A DNA stretch of 6,249 nucleotides from the NCBI GenBank assembly GCA_934215995.1, contig CAKQBC010000148.1:1-6249 (forward strand), given 5' to 3'. This DNA comes from an uncultured Bacillus sp. GTDB lineage: Bacteria; Bacillota; Bacilli; Bacillales; DSM-1321. A model generated the notes under the pieces. It was not told the origin of the DNA. It made no database searches and saw only the letters and a list, made by a program, of their open reading frames with translations. A program made the position numbers and the translations under genes. Shown here piece by piece: positions 1 to 6,249 of the stretch; position 1 is the stretch's first letter; every line of letters begins with the position of its first letter.

Positions 1-664
1 ACTCGGGATAGGCAGGCCGTCCACGTTTGCGCCGACGCTCGATACAATCCAGAAACGCGGTTATGTAGCACTGGACAATAAACGGTTTTTCCCGACAGAA
101 TTAGGGGAAATCGTGTCCGAACAAATCATGGAGTTTTTCCCTGATGTCATAGATGTGGAATTCACTGCCAAGATGGAACAGGAATTCGATGATATTGAAG
201 CGGGCGACATCGAGTGGAGGAAAGTCATCCAGGAATTTTATGGTGATTTCGAGAAGCATTTGATCAAAGCGGAAGCCGAGATGGAAAAAATCGAAATCAA
301 GGATGAACCTGCAGGTGAAGATTGCGAGCAATGCGGCCATCCGATGGTCTTTAAAATGGGACGTTATGGCAAGTTCATGGCTTGCAGCAATTTCCCGGAC
401 TGCCGGAATACAAAGCCGATCGTCAAAGATATCGGCGTAAAATGCCCGAAATGTGAAAAAGGGGAAATTATTGAAAGAAAAAGCAAGAAAAGAAGGTTAT
501 TCTATGGCTGTAACCTTTATCCAGAATGTGATTTTCTTTCCTGGGATAAGCCGATTGCCCGAAAATGCCCGAAATGCGACAGTTTGATGGTGGAAAAGAA
601 GCTGAAAAAAGGCGTTCAGGTTCAATGTACGGCTTGCGATTATAAAGAAAGCCAGCAAAAGTAG
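1..664 (+). CDS. topA: DNA topoisomerase I (type IA), C-terminal part, 5' end outside window
   Basis: Type IA topoisomerase that relaxes negatively supercoiled DNA by single-strand cleavage and passage. The frame is open from the first base (first full codon at 2-4) to the TAG at 662-664, giving 220 residues of a protein that is about 690 residues in Bacillus; the catalytic Tyr and Toprim domain lie upstream, out of view. The fragment opens with the conserved GIGRPST motif (residues 2-8 of the fragment), continues through the end of the topoisomerase fold, and ends in three four-cysteine zinc-ribbon modules: C108/C111/C128/C134, C148/C151/C170/C176 and C189/C192/C209/C212. All twelve cysteines are present, so the tail looks functional; in this family these ribbons bind single-stranded DNA. 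The GTG at 113 and internal ATGs are not starts, because homology continues upstream of them. It precedes trmFO, as in Bacillus. The identification is secure. Confidence 0.97.
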   Translation, partial: LGIGRPSTFAPTLDTIQKRGYVALDNKRFFPTELGEIVSEQIMEFFPDVIDVEFTAKMEQEFDDIEAGDIEWRKVIQEFYGDFEKHLIKAEAEMEKIEIKDEPAGEDCEQCGHPMVFKMGRYGKFMACSNFPDCRNTKPIVKDIGVKCPKCEKGEIIERKSKKRRLFYGCNLYPECDFLSWDKPIARKCPKCDSLMVEKKLKKGVQVQCTACDYKESQQK

Positions 665-684
665 GTGAGTATTCACCTACTTTT
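657..684 (+). terminator. Hairpin terminator overlapping the topA stop codon
   Basis: A perfect 12-bp inverted repeat (657-668 AAAAGTAGGTGA, 673-684 TCACCTACTTTT) with a 4-base loop. The left arm contains the last topA codons and the TAG at 662-664. The T-run is only four bases before CACAAA, so termination may be partial. The A/T symmetry means it could also work on the minus strand, although no minus-strand gene is visible. A second, stronger terminator lies about 105 bases downstream. Confidence 0.65.
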
Positions 685-716
685 CACAAATAGTTCACAT
701 TTGGGTGAAATCCATA

Positions 717-746
717 TGGACAAAAGGCTGAAAATAGCGATATAAT
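717..746 (+). promoter_or_regulatory. Sigma-A-type promoter candidate between topA and trmFO
   Basis: TGGACA at 717-722 (five of six to TTGACA), an 18-base spacer, and a perfect TATAAT at 741-746. Transcription would begin near 752-755. A strong terminator ends at 815, so the default product would be an RNA of roughly 60 bases unless readthrough occurs. The motif call is by eye; AT-rich intergenic DNA yields such matches by chance, but this one is among the best in the window. Confidence 0.5.
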
Positions 747-789
747 TGCTTTCGGTCAAGGTTATTAACTTTATAGGATGAATGTTCAT

Positions 790-815
790 AAAACTTGGCT
801 ATGCTAAGTTTTTTT
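790..815 (+). terminator. Rho-independent terminator upstream of trmFO
   Basis: Stem 790-799 (AAAACTTGGC) pairs with 803-812 (GCTAAGTTTT) through one G-U pair, with a three-base loop TAT at 800-802 and a seven-T run at 809-815. This is a compact canonical intrinsic terminator. It lies 131 bases before the trmFO start and about 105 bases after the topA hairpin. It may be a back-up terminator for topA, the end of a short RNA started at the 717-746 promoter, or a leader attenuator for trmFO; the sequence does not decide among these. Confidence 0.7.
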
Positions 816-830
816 ATTATGAAGAATTCA

Positions 831-873
831 TTGAATCTGTCAAAAACAATAGGGAATAATGGGATGGTATAAA
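831..873 (+). promoter_or_regulatory. Promoter candidates for trmFO
   Basis: Two overlapping possibilities lie after the 790-815 terminator. One is TTGAAT at 831-836 with AATAAT at 855-860 (18-base spacer). The other is an extended -10 element, TGG-TATAAA at 865-873, with a poor -35. Either would give an untranslated leader of roughly 70-80 bases before trmFO. A promoter here is expected because the terminator at 790-815 should isolate trmFO from topA. Which element is used is unknown. Confidence 0.4.
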
Positions 874-946
874 AGACTGCCAGACAACAATCATACATGC
901 AAAAACTAGAAATGCCTGGGGAAAATGTTCATACGGAGGTATATAT

Positions 947-2254
947 ATGTTAAACAGCACTGTAAATGTAATCGGAGCCGGTTTGGCCGGCAGTGAAGCA
1001 GCTTGGCAGCTTGCAAGCAGAGGCGTTAAAGTAAAACTGTTTGAAATGAGGCCGGTTAAGATGACGCCGGCACACCACACAAGCCAATTTGCTGAATTGG
1101 TCTGCAGCAATTCATTGCGTGCAAATACGCTAACGAATGCAGTAGGCGTCCTGAAGGAAGAAATGAGAAACTTGAACTCGCTGATCATTAAGGCGGCGGA
1201 TGAAAGTTCTGTTCCGGCAGGAGGGGCATTGGCCGTAGACCGCCATGAATTTGCGGGAAGAATTACGGAAGCCCTTAAGAACCATGAAAATATTGCGGTT
1301 GTCAATGAAGAAGTGACTGCAATTCCTGAAGGGCTGACGATTATTGCTTCCGGCCCGCTGACAAGTCCTGACTTATCCGCGAGGATCAAGGAATTGACAG
1401 GGGAAGAGCATCTCTATTTCTATGATGCTGCAGCTCCTATTATTGAAAAAGACAGCATTGATTTTGAAAAAGTTTATTTGAAATCCAGATATGATAAAGG
1501 TGATGCGGCATATTTGAATTGCCCTATGACTGAGGATGAATTCAATACATTCTATGAAGCCTTGATCAGTGGCGAAACTGTGCCTCTGAAGGAATTCGAA
1601 AAAGAAATCTTCTTTGAAGGCTGCATGCCGATCGAAGTAATGGCTTCCCGCGGTAAGAAAACAATGCTTTTCGGACCGATGAAACCGGTTGGGCTTGAAG
1701 ATCCGAAGACAGGAAAACGGCCATTTGCGGTTGTTCAGCTTCGTCAGGATGATGCTGCCGGGACTCTATATAATATCGTGGGCTTTCAGACTCACTTGAA
1801 ATGGGGCGCACAGAAGGAAGTAATCAGGCTAATTCCTGGACTCGAAAATGCGGAAATCGTCAGATACGGGGTAATGCACCGGAATACGTTCCTGAATTCC
1901 CCGAATGTCCTTAGCCCTACTTATCAGCTGAAGGCGAATCCGGAGCTGTTCTTTGCAGGCCAAATGACCGGCGTGGAAGGCTATGTGGAATCGGCCGCAT
2001 CAGGCCTGGTCGCCGGACTGAATGCCGCAAGGATCATGCAGGGGAAAGAGACGATCGTTTTCCCGGAAGAAACAGCTATCGGCAGCATGGCGAAGTATAT
2101 CACAAGCGCCAATGCGAAAAATTTCCAGCCGATGAATGCCAATTTCGGGCTGTTCCCGGAACTCCCGGTCAAGATTAAAGGGAAAAAAGAACGCAATGAA
2201 ATGCACGCAAAGCGAGCGCTGGAAACAATTCAGAACTTTTCGAAAAATATATGA
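947..2254 (+). CDS. trmFO: Methylenetetrahydrofolate-tRNA-(uracil-5-)-methyltransferase TrmFO
   Basis: Folate- and FAD-dependent enzyme that makes 5-methyluridine at position 54 of the tRNA T-loop, using methylenetetrahydrofolate as carbon donor and NAD(P)H as reductant, in the cytosol. The 435-residue length equals the B. subtilis protein (formerly Gid). The N-terminal dinucleotide-binding motif GAGLAG is at residues 10-15. The two functional cysteines known from B. subtilis are both present: Cys53 in LVCSNS and Cys226 in EGCMPIE. The C-terminal flavin-binding stretch ([19 protein letters not shown], about 326-344) is intact. The ATG at 947 is preceded by GGAGG at 935-939 with seven bases between, which fixes the start. 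It lies after topA and before xerC as in Bacillus. An earlier family label, GidA-like or glucose-inhibited division protein, refers to the related MnmG; the length and cysteines favour TrmFO. No damage is seen. Confidence 0.97.
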   Translation: MLNSTVNVIGAGLAGSEAAWQLASRGVKVKLFEMRPVKMTPAHHTSQFAELVCSNSLRANTLTNAVGVLKEEMRNLNSLIIKAADESSVPAGGALAVDRHEFAGRITEALKNHENIAVVNEEVTAIPEGLTIIASGPLTSPDLSARIKELTGEEHLYFYDAAAPIIEKDSIDFEKVYLKSRYDKGDAAYLNCPMTEDEFNTFYEALISGETVPLKEFEKEIFFEGCMPIEVMASRGKKTMLFGPMKPVGLEDPKTGKRPFAVVQLRQDDAAGTLYNIVGFQTHLKWGAQKEVIRLIPGLENAEIVRYGVMHRNTFLNSPNVLSPTYQLKANPELFFAGQMTGVEGYVESAASGLVAGLNAARIMQGKETIVFPEETAIGSMAKYITSANAKNFQPMNANFGLFPELPVKIKGKKERNEMHAKRALETIQNFSKNI

Positions 2255-2260
2255 TATCAA

Positions 2261-2299
2261 TTGCACGGGCTACTAAAGTATGTTACTATTTAGTAGCCC
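2261..2299 (+). promoter_or_regulatory. Palindrome overlapping a promoter candidate in front of xerC
   Basis: An 11-bp perfect inverted repeat, GGGCTACTAAA at 2267-2277 and TTTAGTAGCCC at 2289-2299, separated by 11 bases. In RNA the stem can extend by three pairs (GTA 2278-2280 with TAC 2284-2286, loop TGT). There is no T-run after it, so it is not a canonical terminator. The same bases hold an extended -10, TGT-TACTAT at 2281-2289, with TTGCAC at 2261-2266 at a 17-base spacing. The right arm ends three bases before the xerC Shine-Dalgarno GAGGTG (2303-2308). It could be an operator over the promoter, or an RNA hairpin affecting xerC translation or mRNA processing of a trmFO-xerC transcript. 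The inverted repeat is certain; the function is inference. Confidence 0.5.
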
Positions 2300-2314
2300 T
2301 GTGAGGTGTTAACT

Positions 2315-3208
2315 ATGCGGACATGCCAAGAGTTGGCAAGCTCATTCTTACTATATTTGCAGTTGGAAAAAAATTATTCCGACCATACAATTGAGTTCTA
2401 TAAAAAGGATTTAGACGAATATTTTATGTTCATAACTGAACAAAGGATAGACTTACATACAGTTTCATATTTTGATGCACGGCTTTATCTAACTAAACTC
2501 TATAACAAGAATTTAGCGAAAAAATCGATTGCCCGCAAAACATCTTCGATCCGCAGTTTTTACAAATGGCTCCTTAGGGAACAATATGTAAAAGAAAATC
2601 CGTTTGCTTTGGTCGCGCTTCCAAAGAAGGAACAAAAACTCCCTCATTTTTTGTATGAGGAAGAAGTGACGGCACTGTTCAAATCAGTGGATGTATCCAC
2701 GCCTCTCGGCAAGAGGGACCTTGCTTTGCTGGAAGTTCTGTACGGAACCGGCATCAGGGTAAGCGAGTGCTGCGGGATGAAGATAAGGGATATCGATTTT
2801 TCACTCGGGACTATATTGGTCCACGGGAAAGGAAAAAAAGATCGTTATGTACCTTTTGGGAAATATGCGGGCGATGCCCTGCATATTTATATTAATGATG
2901 CAAGAAATGAATTAATGCACGGAGCTGAACATGAACAGGTATTTGTCAATTTTCGTGGCAGCCCCCTGACGGCTAAAGGAGTCAGATATATTCTGTCCCG
3001 TTTGATCGACCAAACCTCCAAGGATGGAAAATTGCATCCCCATATGCTTCGGCATAGTTTTGCAACCCATCTTTTGAACAATGGTGCTGATTTAAGGTCA
3101 GTCCAGGAATTATTGGGCCACGAGAATATCTCTTCTACACAAGTATACACTCATGTAACAAAAGAACAGCTGCGAAAAGTGTATCAATCTTCACATCCGC
3201 GGGCTTAA
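2315..3208 (+). CDS. xerC: Site-specific tyrosine recombinase XerC (CodV)
   Basis: Tyrosine recombinase that, with XerD (RipX in Bacillus), resolves chromosome dimers at dif. With this start it is 297 residues, close to the family's usual length of about 300. An N-terminal SAM-like core-binding domain (about 5-90) is followed by the catalytic domain (about 110-292). The complete catalytic set is visible: Arg148 in GTGIR, Lys172 in HGKGKKDR, His243 and Arg246 in HPHMLRH, His269 in LGHENI, and the nucleophile Tyr278 in QVYTH. I chose ATG 2315 because GAGGTG at 2303-2308 lies six bases upstream; an in-frame GTG at 2306 would overlap that Shine-Dalgarno and is unlikely. Its place directly before hslV-hslU-codY identifies it as the chromosomal XerC/CodV rather than a phage integrase. 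It is probably the first gene of the xerC-hslV-hslU-codY unit. Confidence 0.96.
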   Translation: MRTCQELASSFLLYLQLEKNYSDHTIEFYKKDLDEYFMFITEQRIDLHTVSYFDARLYLTKLYNKNLAKKSIARKTSSIRSFYKWLLREQYVKENPFALVALPKKEQKLPHFLYEEEVTALFKSVDVSTPLGKRDLALLEVLYGTGIRVSECCGMKIRDIDFSLGTILVHGKGKKDRYVPFGKYAGDALHIYINDARNELMHGAEHEQVFVNFRGSPLTAKGVRYILSRLIDQTSKDGKLHPHMLRHSFATHLLNNGADLRSVQELLGHENISSTQVYTHVTKEQLRKVYQSSHPRA

Positions 3209-3234
3209 GGACCCAGGAAGAAAGGAGAGGAAGC

Positions 3235-3777
3235 ATGGGAAACTTCCACGCAACAACGATTTTTGCCGTTCATCATAAAGGGAACTGTGCCATGTCTGGT
3301 GATGGCCAAGTAACATTTGGAAATTCAATCGTAATGAAACACACCGCAAAGAAAGTAAGAAAATTGTTCCGCGGCAATGTAATAGCAGGTTTCGCCGGGT
3401 CAGTCGCCGATGCATTCACATTGTTCGAAATGTTCGAAGCCAGGCTTGAAGAATACAACGGGAATCTGCAGAGATCCGCTGTCGAGCTTGCAAAGGAATG
3501 GCGGAGCGACAAGGTGCTCAGGAAGCTTGAAGCGATGCTGATTGTCATGGATAAAGAAAATATCCTTCTGATTTCCGGGACAGGGGAAGTAATTGAGCCG
3601 GATGACGGGATATTGGCAATCGGATCGGGAGGAAGCTATGCGCTGAGCGCAGGAAGAGCCTTGAAAAGGTATTCGGGAGATTCTTTAACAGCCAGGGAAA
3701 TAGCAGAAGCCGCACTCCAAATAGCCGGAGAAATATGCGTCTATACAAACTCGAATATTATAATTGAAGAATTATAA
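3235..3777 (+). CDS. hslV: ATP-dependent protease peptidase subunit HslV (ClpQ/CodW)
   Basis: Proteasome-beta-like peptidase that forms a double hexameric chamber and degrades proteins unfolded by HslU. The 180-residue length is normal. Landmarks are TTIFAV at 7-12, SGDGQVT at 21-27, a GFAGSVADA segment near 50-58, and [17 protein letters not shown] near 117-133. The N-terminus reads Met-Gly-Asn-Phe-His-Ala-Thr-Thr. B. subtilis CodW is known to act as an N-terminal serine protease with Ser right after Met; here that residue is Gly, so Thr7 exposed by processing is the likely nucleophile, as in classical HslV. The ATG at 3235 has AAGGAG at 3222-3227 seven bases upstream. The gap after xerC is only 26 bases, consistent with cotranscription. 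Confidence 0.96.
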   Translation: MGNFHATTIFAVHHKGNCAMSGDGQVTFGNSIVMKHTAKKVRKLFRGNVIAGFAGSVADAFTLFEMFEARLEEYNGNLQRSAVELAKEWRSDKVLRKLEAMLIVMDKENILLISGTGEVIEPDDGILAIGSGGSYALSAGRALKRYSGDSLTAREIAEAALQIAGEICVYTNSNIIIEEL

Positions 3778-3795
3778 AATGGGGAGGAAGCTATT

Positions 3796-5208
3796 TTGAA
3801 GAATCATCGGGCAAATTTAACCCCAAGGGAAATCGTTGATAAATTAAATCAATATATAGTTGGCCAGGACGAAGCAAAACGGGCTGTGGCCATCGCCTTG
3901 CGAAACAGATATCGCCGGAGCCTGCTGCAAGACAGCCTTAAGGATGAAATTGTCCCTAAGAATATACTGATGATCGGGCCGACTGGTGTAGGGAAAACGG
4001 AAATTGCGCGCAGAATCGCCAAGCTGGTGAACGCACCATTTGTAAAGGTGGAAGCAACCAAGTTTACGGAGGTCGGATATGTCGGCCGTGACGTCGAGTC
4101 GATGGTCCGTGACCTTGCAGAGACTTCCGTCAGGCTTGTAAAAGAAGAAAAAATGCTAAGCGTAAAGGAATTGGCAGAAAAGAATGCCAATAACCGTTTA
4201 GTGGAACTGCTCGTTCCTTCCCAGAAAAAAACAAATCAAATGAAGAACCCGTTTGAAATGTTCTTTGGGGGAACATCAACTAATGAAAATAACGATGCAT
4301 CCTCTTCGGAAGAGGAAAATGCAATCGCCAGCAAGAGGGCGACCATTAAAGAAAGGCTCCAAGCAGGTGAACTCGAGGACGAACTTGTCACAGTTGAAGT
4401 GGAAGAACAGCCGCCTTCAATGTTCGATATGCTGCAGGGTTCCGGTATGGAGCAAATGGGCATGAACATGCAGGATGCATTAAGCAACCTGATGCCTAAA
4501 AAAAGAAAAAAACGAAAAATGCCTGTTTCTGAAGCGCGCATTGTTTTAACAAACGAAGAAGCGGCTAAACTGGTTGATATGGATGAAGTTACGCAGGAGG
4601 CTATCACACGGGCGGAACAATCAGGCATTATCTTCATCGATGAGATTGATAAGATTGCCAGCAAGTCATCCGGAGGTTCGTCCGCTGATGTATCCCGTGA
4701 AGGGGTACAGAGAGATATCCTGCCTGTTGTGGAAGGCTCGACTGTAGTGACGAAGTATGGTGCGATGAAAACCGATCATGTACTGTTTATTGCTGCAGGT
4801 GCGTTCCATATGGCGAAGCCATCAGATCTGATTCCTGAATTGCAGGGGCGTTTCCCGATCAGGGTAGAACTGAAAAAACTGTCGGTAGAGGACTTCCAGC
4901 GCATTCTGCATGAGCCGGATCACGCTCTTTTGAAACAATATATCGCTTTATTGGAAACTGAAGGTATAGAAATAGAATTTTCTGACGAAGCTATTCGTAG
5001 AATTGCTGAAGTAGCGTATGAAGTGAATCAGAATACAGATAATATAGGTGCACGCCGGCTCCATACAATTATGGAAAAATTATTGGAGGATTTGTCCTTC
5101 GAAGCACCGGATATTGCGATGGGTAAAATTACGATCACTCCCCAATACGTTGAGGAAAAATTGGGCTCCATCTCGAAAAATAAAGATTTGAGCCAATTCA
5201 TTCTTTAA
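3796..5208 (+). CDS. hslU: HslU (ClpY/CodX) AAA+ unfoldase subunit of the HslVU protease
   Basis: Hexameric AAA+ ATPase that unfolds substrates and feeds them into HslV. It has 470 residues, against about 467 in B. subtilis. Walker A GPTGVGKT is at 61-68, the pore loop GYVGRD at 94-99, Walker B IIFIDE at 278-283, the arginine-finger region ELQGRF at 348-353 and sensor 2 GARR at 418-421. The intermediate (I) domain, about 110-245, carries a variable Asn/Ser/Glu-rich stretch at 161-178. The C-terminal tail ends SQFIL; HslU tails insert between HslV subunits to activate them. The start is TTG at 3796, with GGAGG at 3783-3787 eight bases upstream; homology begins just after it and there is no better start. 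The gap to hslV is 18 bases. The TTG may lower HslU output relative to HslV, but this is inference. Confidence 0.96.
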   Translation: MKNHRANLTPREIVDKLNQYIVGQDEAKRAVAIALRNRYRRSLLQDSLKDEIVPKNILMIGPTGVGKTEIARRIAKLVNAPFVKVEATKFTEVGYVGRDVESMVRDLAETSVRLVKEEKMLSVKELAEKNANNRLVELLVPSQKKTNQMKNPFEMFFGGTSTNENNDASSSEEENAIASKRATIKERLQAGELEDELVTVEVEEQPPSMFDMLQGSGMEQMGMNMQDALSNLMPKKRKKRKMPVSEARIVLTNEEAAKLVDMDEVTQEAITRAEQSGIIFIDEIDKIASKSSGGSSADVSREGVQRDILPVVEGSTVVTKYGAMKTDHVLFIAAGAFHMAKPSDLIPELQGRFPIRVELKKLSVEDFQRILHEPDHALLKQYIALLETEGIEIEFSDEAIRRIAEVAYEVNQNTDNIGARRLHTIMEKLLEDLSFEAPDIAMGKITITPQYVEEKLGSISKNKDLSQFIL

Positions 5209-5280
5209 AATCTGCCGATTTTTGTGAAAAAGGTATAGGACACTTCAATTACAGTGTACTTCAGAATGCAGACCTTGTTT

Positions 5281-5291
5281 TAAAATAGAAT
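5281..5291 (+). promoter_or_regulatory. Weak -10-like elements in the hslU-codY gap
   Basis: The 132 bases between hslU and codY contain TAAAAT (5281-5286) overlapping TAGAAT (5286-5291), but no TTGACA-like box at 16-19 bases upstream. No terminator hairpin is seen in this gap; the only inverted repeat is a short ACACT/AGTGT pair at 5240-5244 and 5253-5257. codY is therefore probably read from upstream, possibly with a weak internal promoter here. No convincing CodY operator palindrome was found in the gap. Confidence 0.2.
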
Positions 5292-5340
5292 CGACAGTAA
5301 ACCTAAAACTAAATACTGCCTTATTAGGAGGAACGAATAC

Positions 5341-6120
5341 ATGAACTTACTTCAAAAAACAAGAAAAATCAACTCCATGCTGCAGAATGCTGCAGGAAAA
5401 ACGGTTAACTTCAAAGAGATGGCTGAAAGCCTCAGCGAAGTAATCGAATCAAATGTGTACGTTGTCAGCAGAAGAGGGAAACTTCTTGGATTTGGCATCA
5501 ATCAGCAAATTGAGAACGAACGCATGAAAAAAATGTTCGAAGACCGCCAATTCCCGGAAAACTACACAAACAGCTTATTCAACTTGAAAGAGACATCTTC
5601 AAACCTTGGTGTTGACAGTGAATACACTGCTTTCCCGGTTGAAAACAAAGATCTGTTCGTGAACGGCCTTACGACAATCGTGCCGATCATGGGTGGAGGA
5701 GAAAGACTCGGTACGCTGATTCTGGCTCGTTTAGAAGAGAAATTCCAAGATGAAGACCTTATCCTTGCTGAGTACGGTGCAACTGTAGTAGCGATGGAAA
5801 TCCTGCGTGAAAAAGCGGAAGAAATTGAAGGGGAAGCACGCAGCAAGGCAGTTGTCCAAATGGCGATCAGCTCACTTTCATACAGCGAATTAGAAGCGAT
5901 TGAGCACATTTTTGAAGAGTTGAATGGTTATGAAGGCCTGTTGGTTGCTTCTAAAATAGCTGACCGTGTAGGAATCACACGATCTGTTATCGTAAACGCT
6001 TTGCGTTAGCTTGAGAGTGCCGGTGTAATTGAATCCCGCTCACTAGGAATGAAAGGAACATACATCAAAGTCCTTAACGATAAATTCCTGGTTGAACTTG
6101 AGAAATTGAAAAATCATTAA
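5341..6120 (+). pseudogene. codY: GTP-sensing global transcriptional repressor CodY, interrupted by an amber codon at 223
   Basis: CodY represses nitrogen, amino-acid, competence and, in pathogens, virulence genes when bound to branched-chain amino acids and GTP. The full frame spans 259 codons plus TAA at 6118-6120, exactly the B. subtilis length, but codon 223 (6007-6009) is TAG, where the family has Lys in the LRKLES sequence. The 222-residue product keeps the GAF effector domain with Arg61, Met65, Phe71 and Phe98, GGGERLGT at 118-125, the long linker helix, and the helix-turn-helix up to NALR. It loses the last 37 residues, including the wing and C-terminal helix. The 36 codons after the TAG read as canonical CodY ([11 protein letters not shown] onward, MKGTYIKVL) with no frameshift. 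An in-frame ATG at 6049 has no plausible role in restoring the protein. Start: ATG 5341 with AGGAGG at 5326-5331. DNA binding is probably lost; a sequencing error or amber suppression is the alternative. Confidence 0.93.
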
Positions 6121-6135
6121 TAATAAATAATGACG

Positions 6136-6179
6136 AAAAACCTTTAAGGAAGCGATTTGCTATCCTTAAAGGTTTTTTT
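6136..6179 (+). terminator. Rho-independent terminator of the codY unit
   Basis: A perfect 15-bp stem, 6136-6150 (AAAAACCTTTAAGGA) with 6163-6177 (TCCTTAAAGGTTTTT), can be extended by AGC 6151-6153 with GCT 6159-6161 across a bulged A at 6162, around a GATTT loop. A seven-T run at 6173-6179 follows the GG of the stem. It begins 16 bases after the codY TAA and should end the xerC-hslVU-codY transcript. It also appears to be the landing site of the intron that follows. Confidence 0.92.
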
Positions 6180-6181
6180 GT

Positions 6182-6249
6182 GTGCGCCCTGCATGGGCGA
6201 AAACTTGGTGGTGAAAGTCCACTACAGGCTTGGCAGTAGGAACTGTTAG
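6182..6249 (+). mobile_element. Group IIC intron, 5' end (domain I), truncated by window edge
   Basis: Starting at GTGCG (6182-6186, fitting the group II 5' consensus GUGYG), the 68 visible bases match, segment by segment, my recollection of the first part of the Oceanobacillus iheyensis class IIC intron. The matching segments are a G/C hairpin with a GCATGGG core (CGCCC 6185-6189 with GGGCG 6195-6199), a GTGG/CCAC stem (6208-6211, 6219-6222) with the loop TGAAAGT, and the tract GGCAGTAGGAACTGTTAG at 6232-6249. Class IIC introns are known to insert just after intrinsic terminator hairpins, which is exactly the position here. A reverse transcriptase/maturase ORF would be expected in domain IV downstream, outside the window, so completeness and activity cannot be judged. 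The 5' boundary could be 6180 (GTGTG) instead. Confidence 0.85.

Noticed and set aside
695..898. 67-codon minus-strand frame in the topA-trmFO gap
   Set aside because: It runs across the plus-strand terminator and promoter elements, resembles no family I know, and its AT-rich translation looks random.
781..933. 10-base direct repeat AATGTTCATA at 781-790 and 924-933
   Set aside because: Short, AT-rich, not extended on either side, and with no target-duplication or mobile-element context; chance is adequate.
817..1389. Long open frame on the minus strand (190 codons) over the start of trmFO
   Set aside because: It lies almost wholly antisense to a confident trmFO, has no recognisable protein features or upstream ribosome site that I can see, and fits an out-of-frame shadow.
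2267..2299. Reading the trmFO-xerC palindrome as a Rho-independent terminator
   Set aside because: The stem is followed by TGTGAGGTG, with no run of T, so intrinsic termination is unlikely.
2306..2314. GTG at 2306 as an alternative xerC start
   Set aside because: It is part of the GAGGTG Shine-Dalgarno that serves ATG 2315, and the extra residues match nothing.
4253..4465. 70-codon plus-strand frame inside hslU
   Set aside because: Out-of-frame shadow within the I-domain coding region of an intact hslU.
5253..5270. Possible CodY operator near TTCAGAA upstream of codY
   Set aside because: Only the seven-base core fits; both flanking arms mismatch the AATTTTC-GAAAATT palindrome.

Overview
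The window is a Firmicutes chromosome segment. It resembles Bacillaceae: the gene order topA-trmFO-xerC(codV)-hslV(clpQ)-hslU(clpY)-codY is the classic Bacillus codY neighbourhood, the proteins are close to what I recall of the Bacillus homologues, the Shine-Dalgarno sites are strong, and one gene uses a TTG start. All genes read left to right. The species cannot be fixed from the sequence alone; a Bacillus sensu lato relative other than B. subtilis is likely.

Layout: 1-664 is the 3' third of topA, closed by a hairpin overlapping its stop codon (657-684). The 262-base gap after it (685-946) is not empty. It holds a good promoter (717-746), a strong Rho-independent terminator only about 60 bases further on (790-815), then promoter candidates for trmFO (831-873). 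trmFO (947-2254) is followed by a large palindrome that overlaps a promoter candidate and ends just before the xerC ribosome binding site (2261-2299). xerC (2315-3208), hslV (3235-3777) and hslU (3796-5208) are tightly spaced and look cotranscribed, and codY (5341-6120) follows after 132 bases without a visible terminator. A strong terminator (6136-6179) ends the unit. Three bases after its T-run begins what looks like the 5' end of a group IIC intron, which runs off the window.

Function: topA relaxes DNA, trmFO methylates U54 of tRNA, xerC resolves chromosome dimers, hslVU is an ATP-dependent protease, and codY is the nutrient-sensing global repressor that responds to branched-chain amino acids and GTP.

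The two strongest observations are an in-frame amber codon at codY codon 223, which cuts the protein inside its DNA-binding domain while the reading frame beyond stays perfectly preserved, and the intron placed directly behind the codY terminator, the site type expected for class IIC introns. I did not find a novel multi-gene system; the genes themselves are housekeeping genes.
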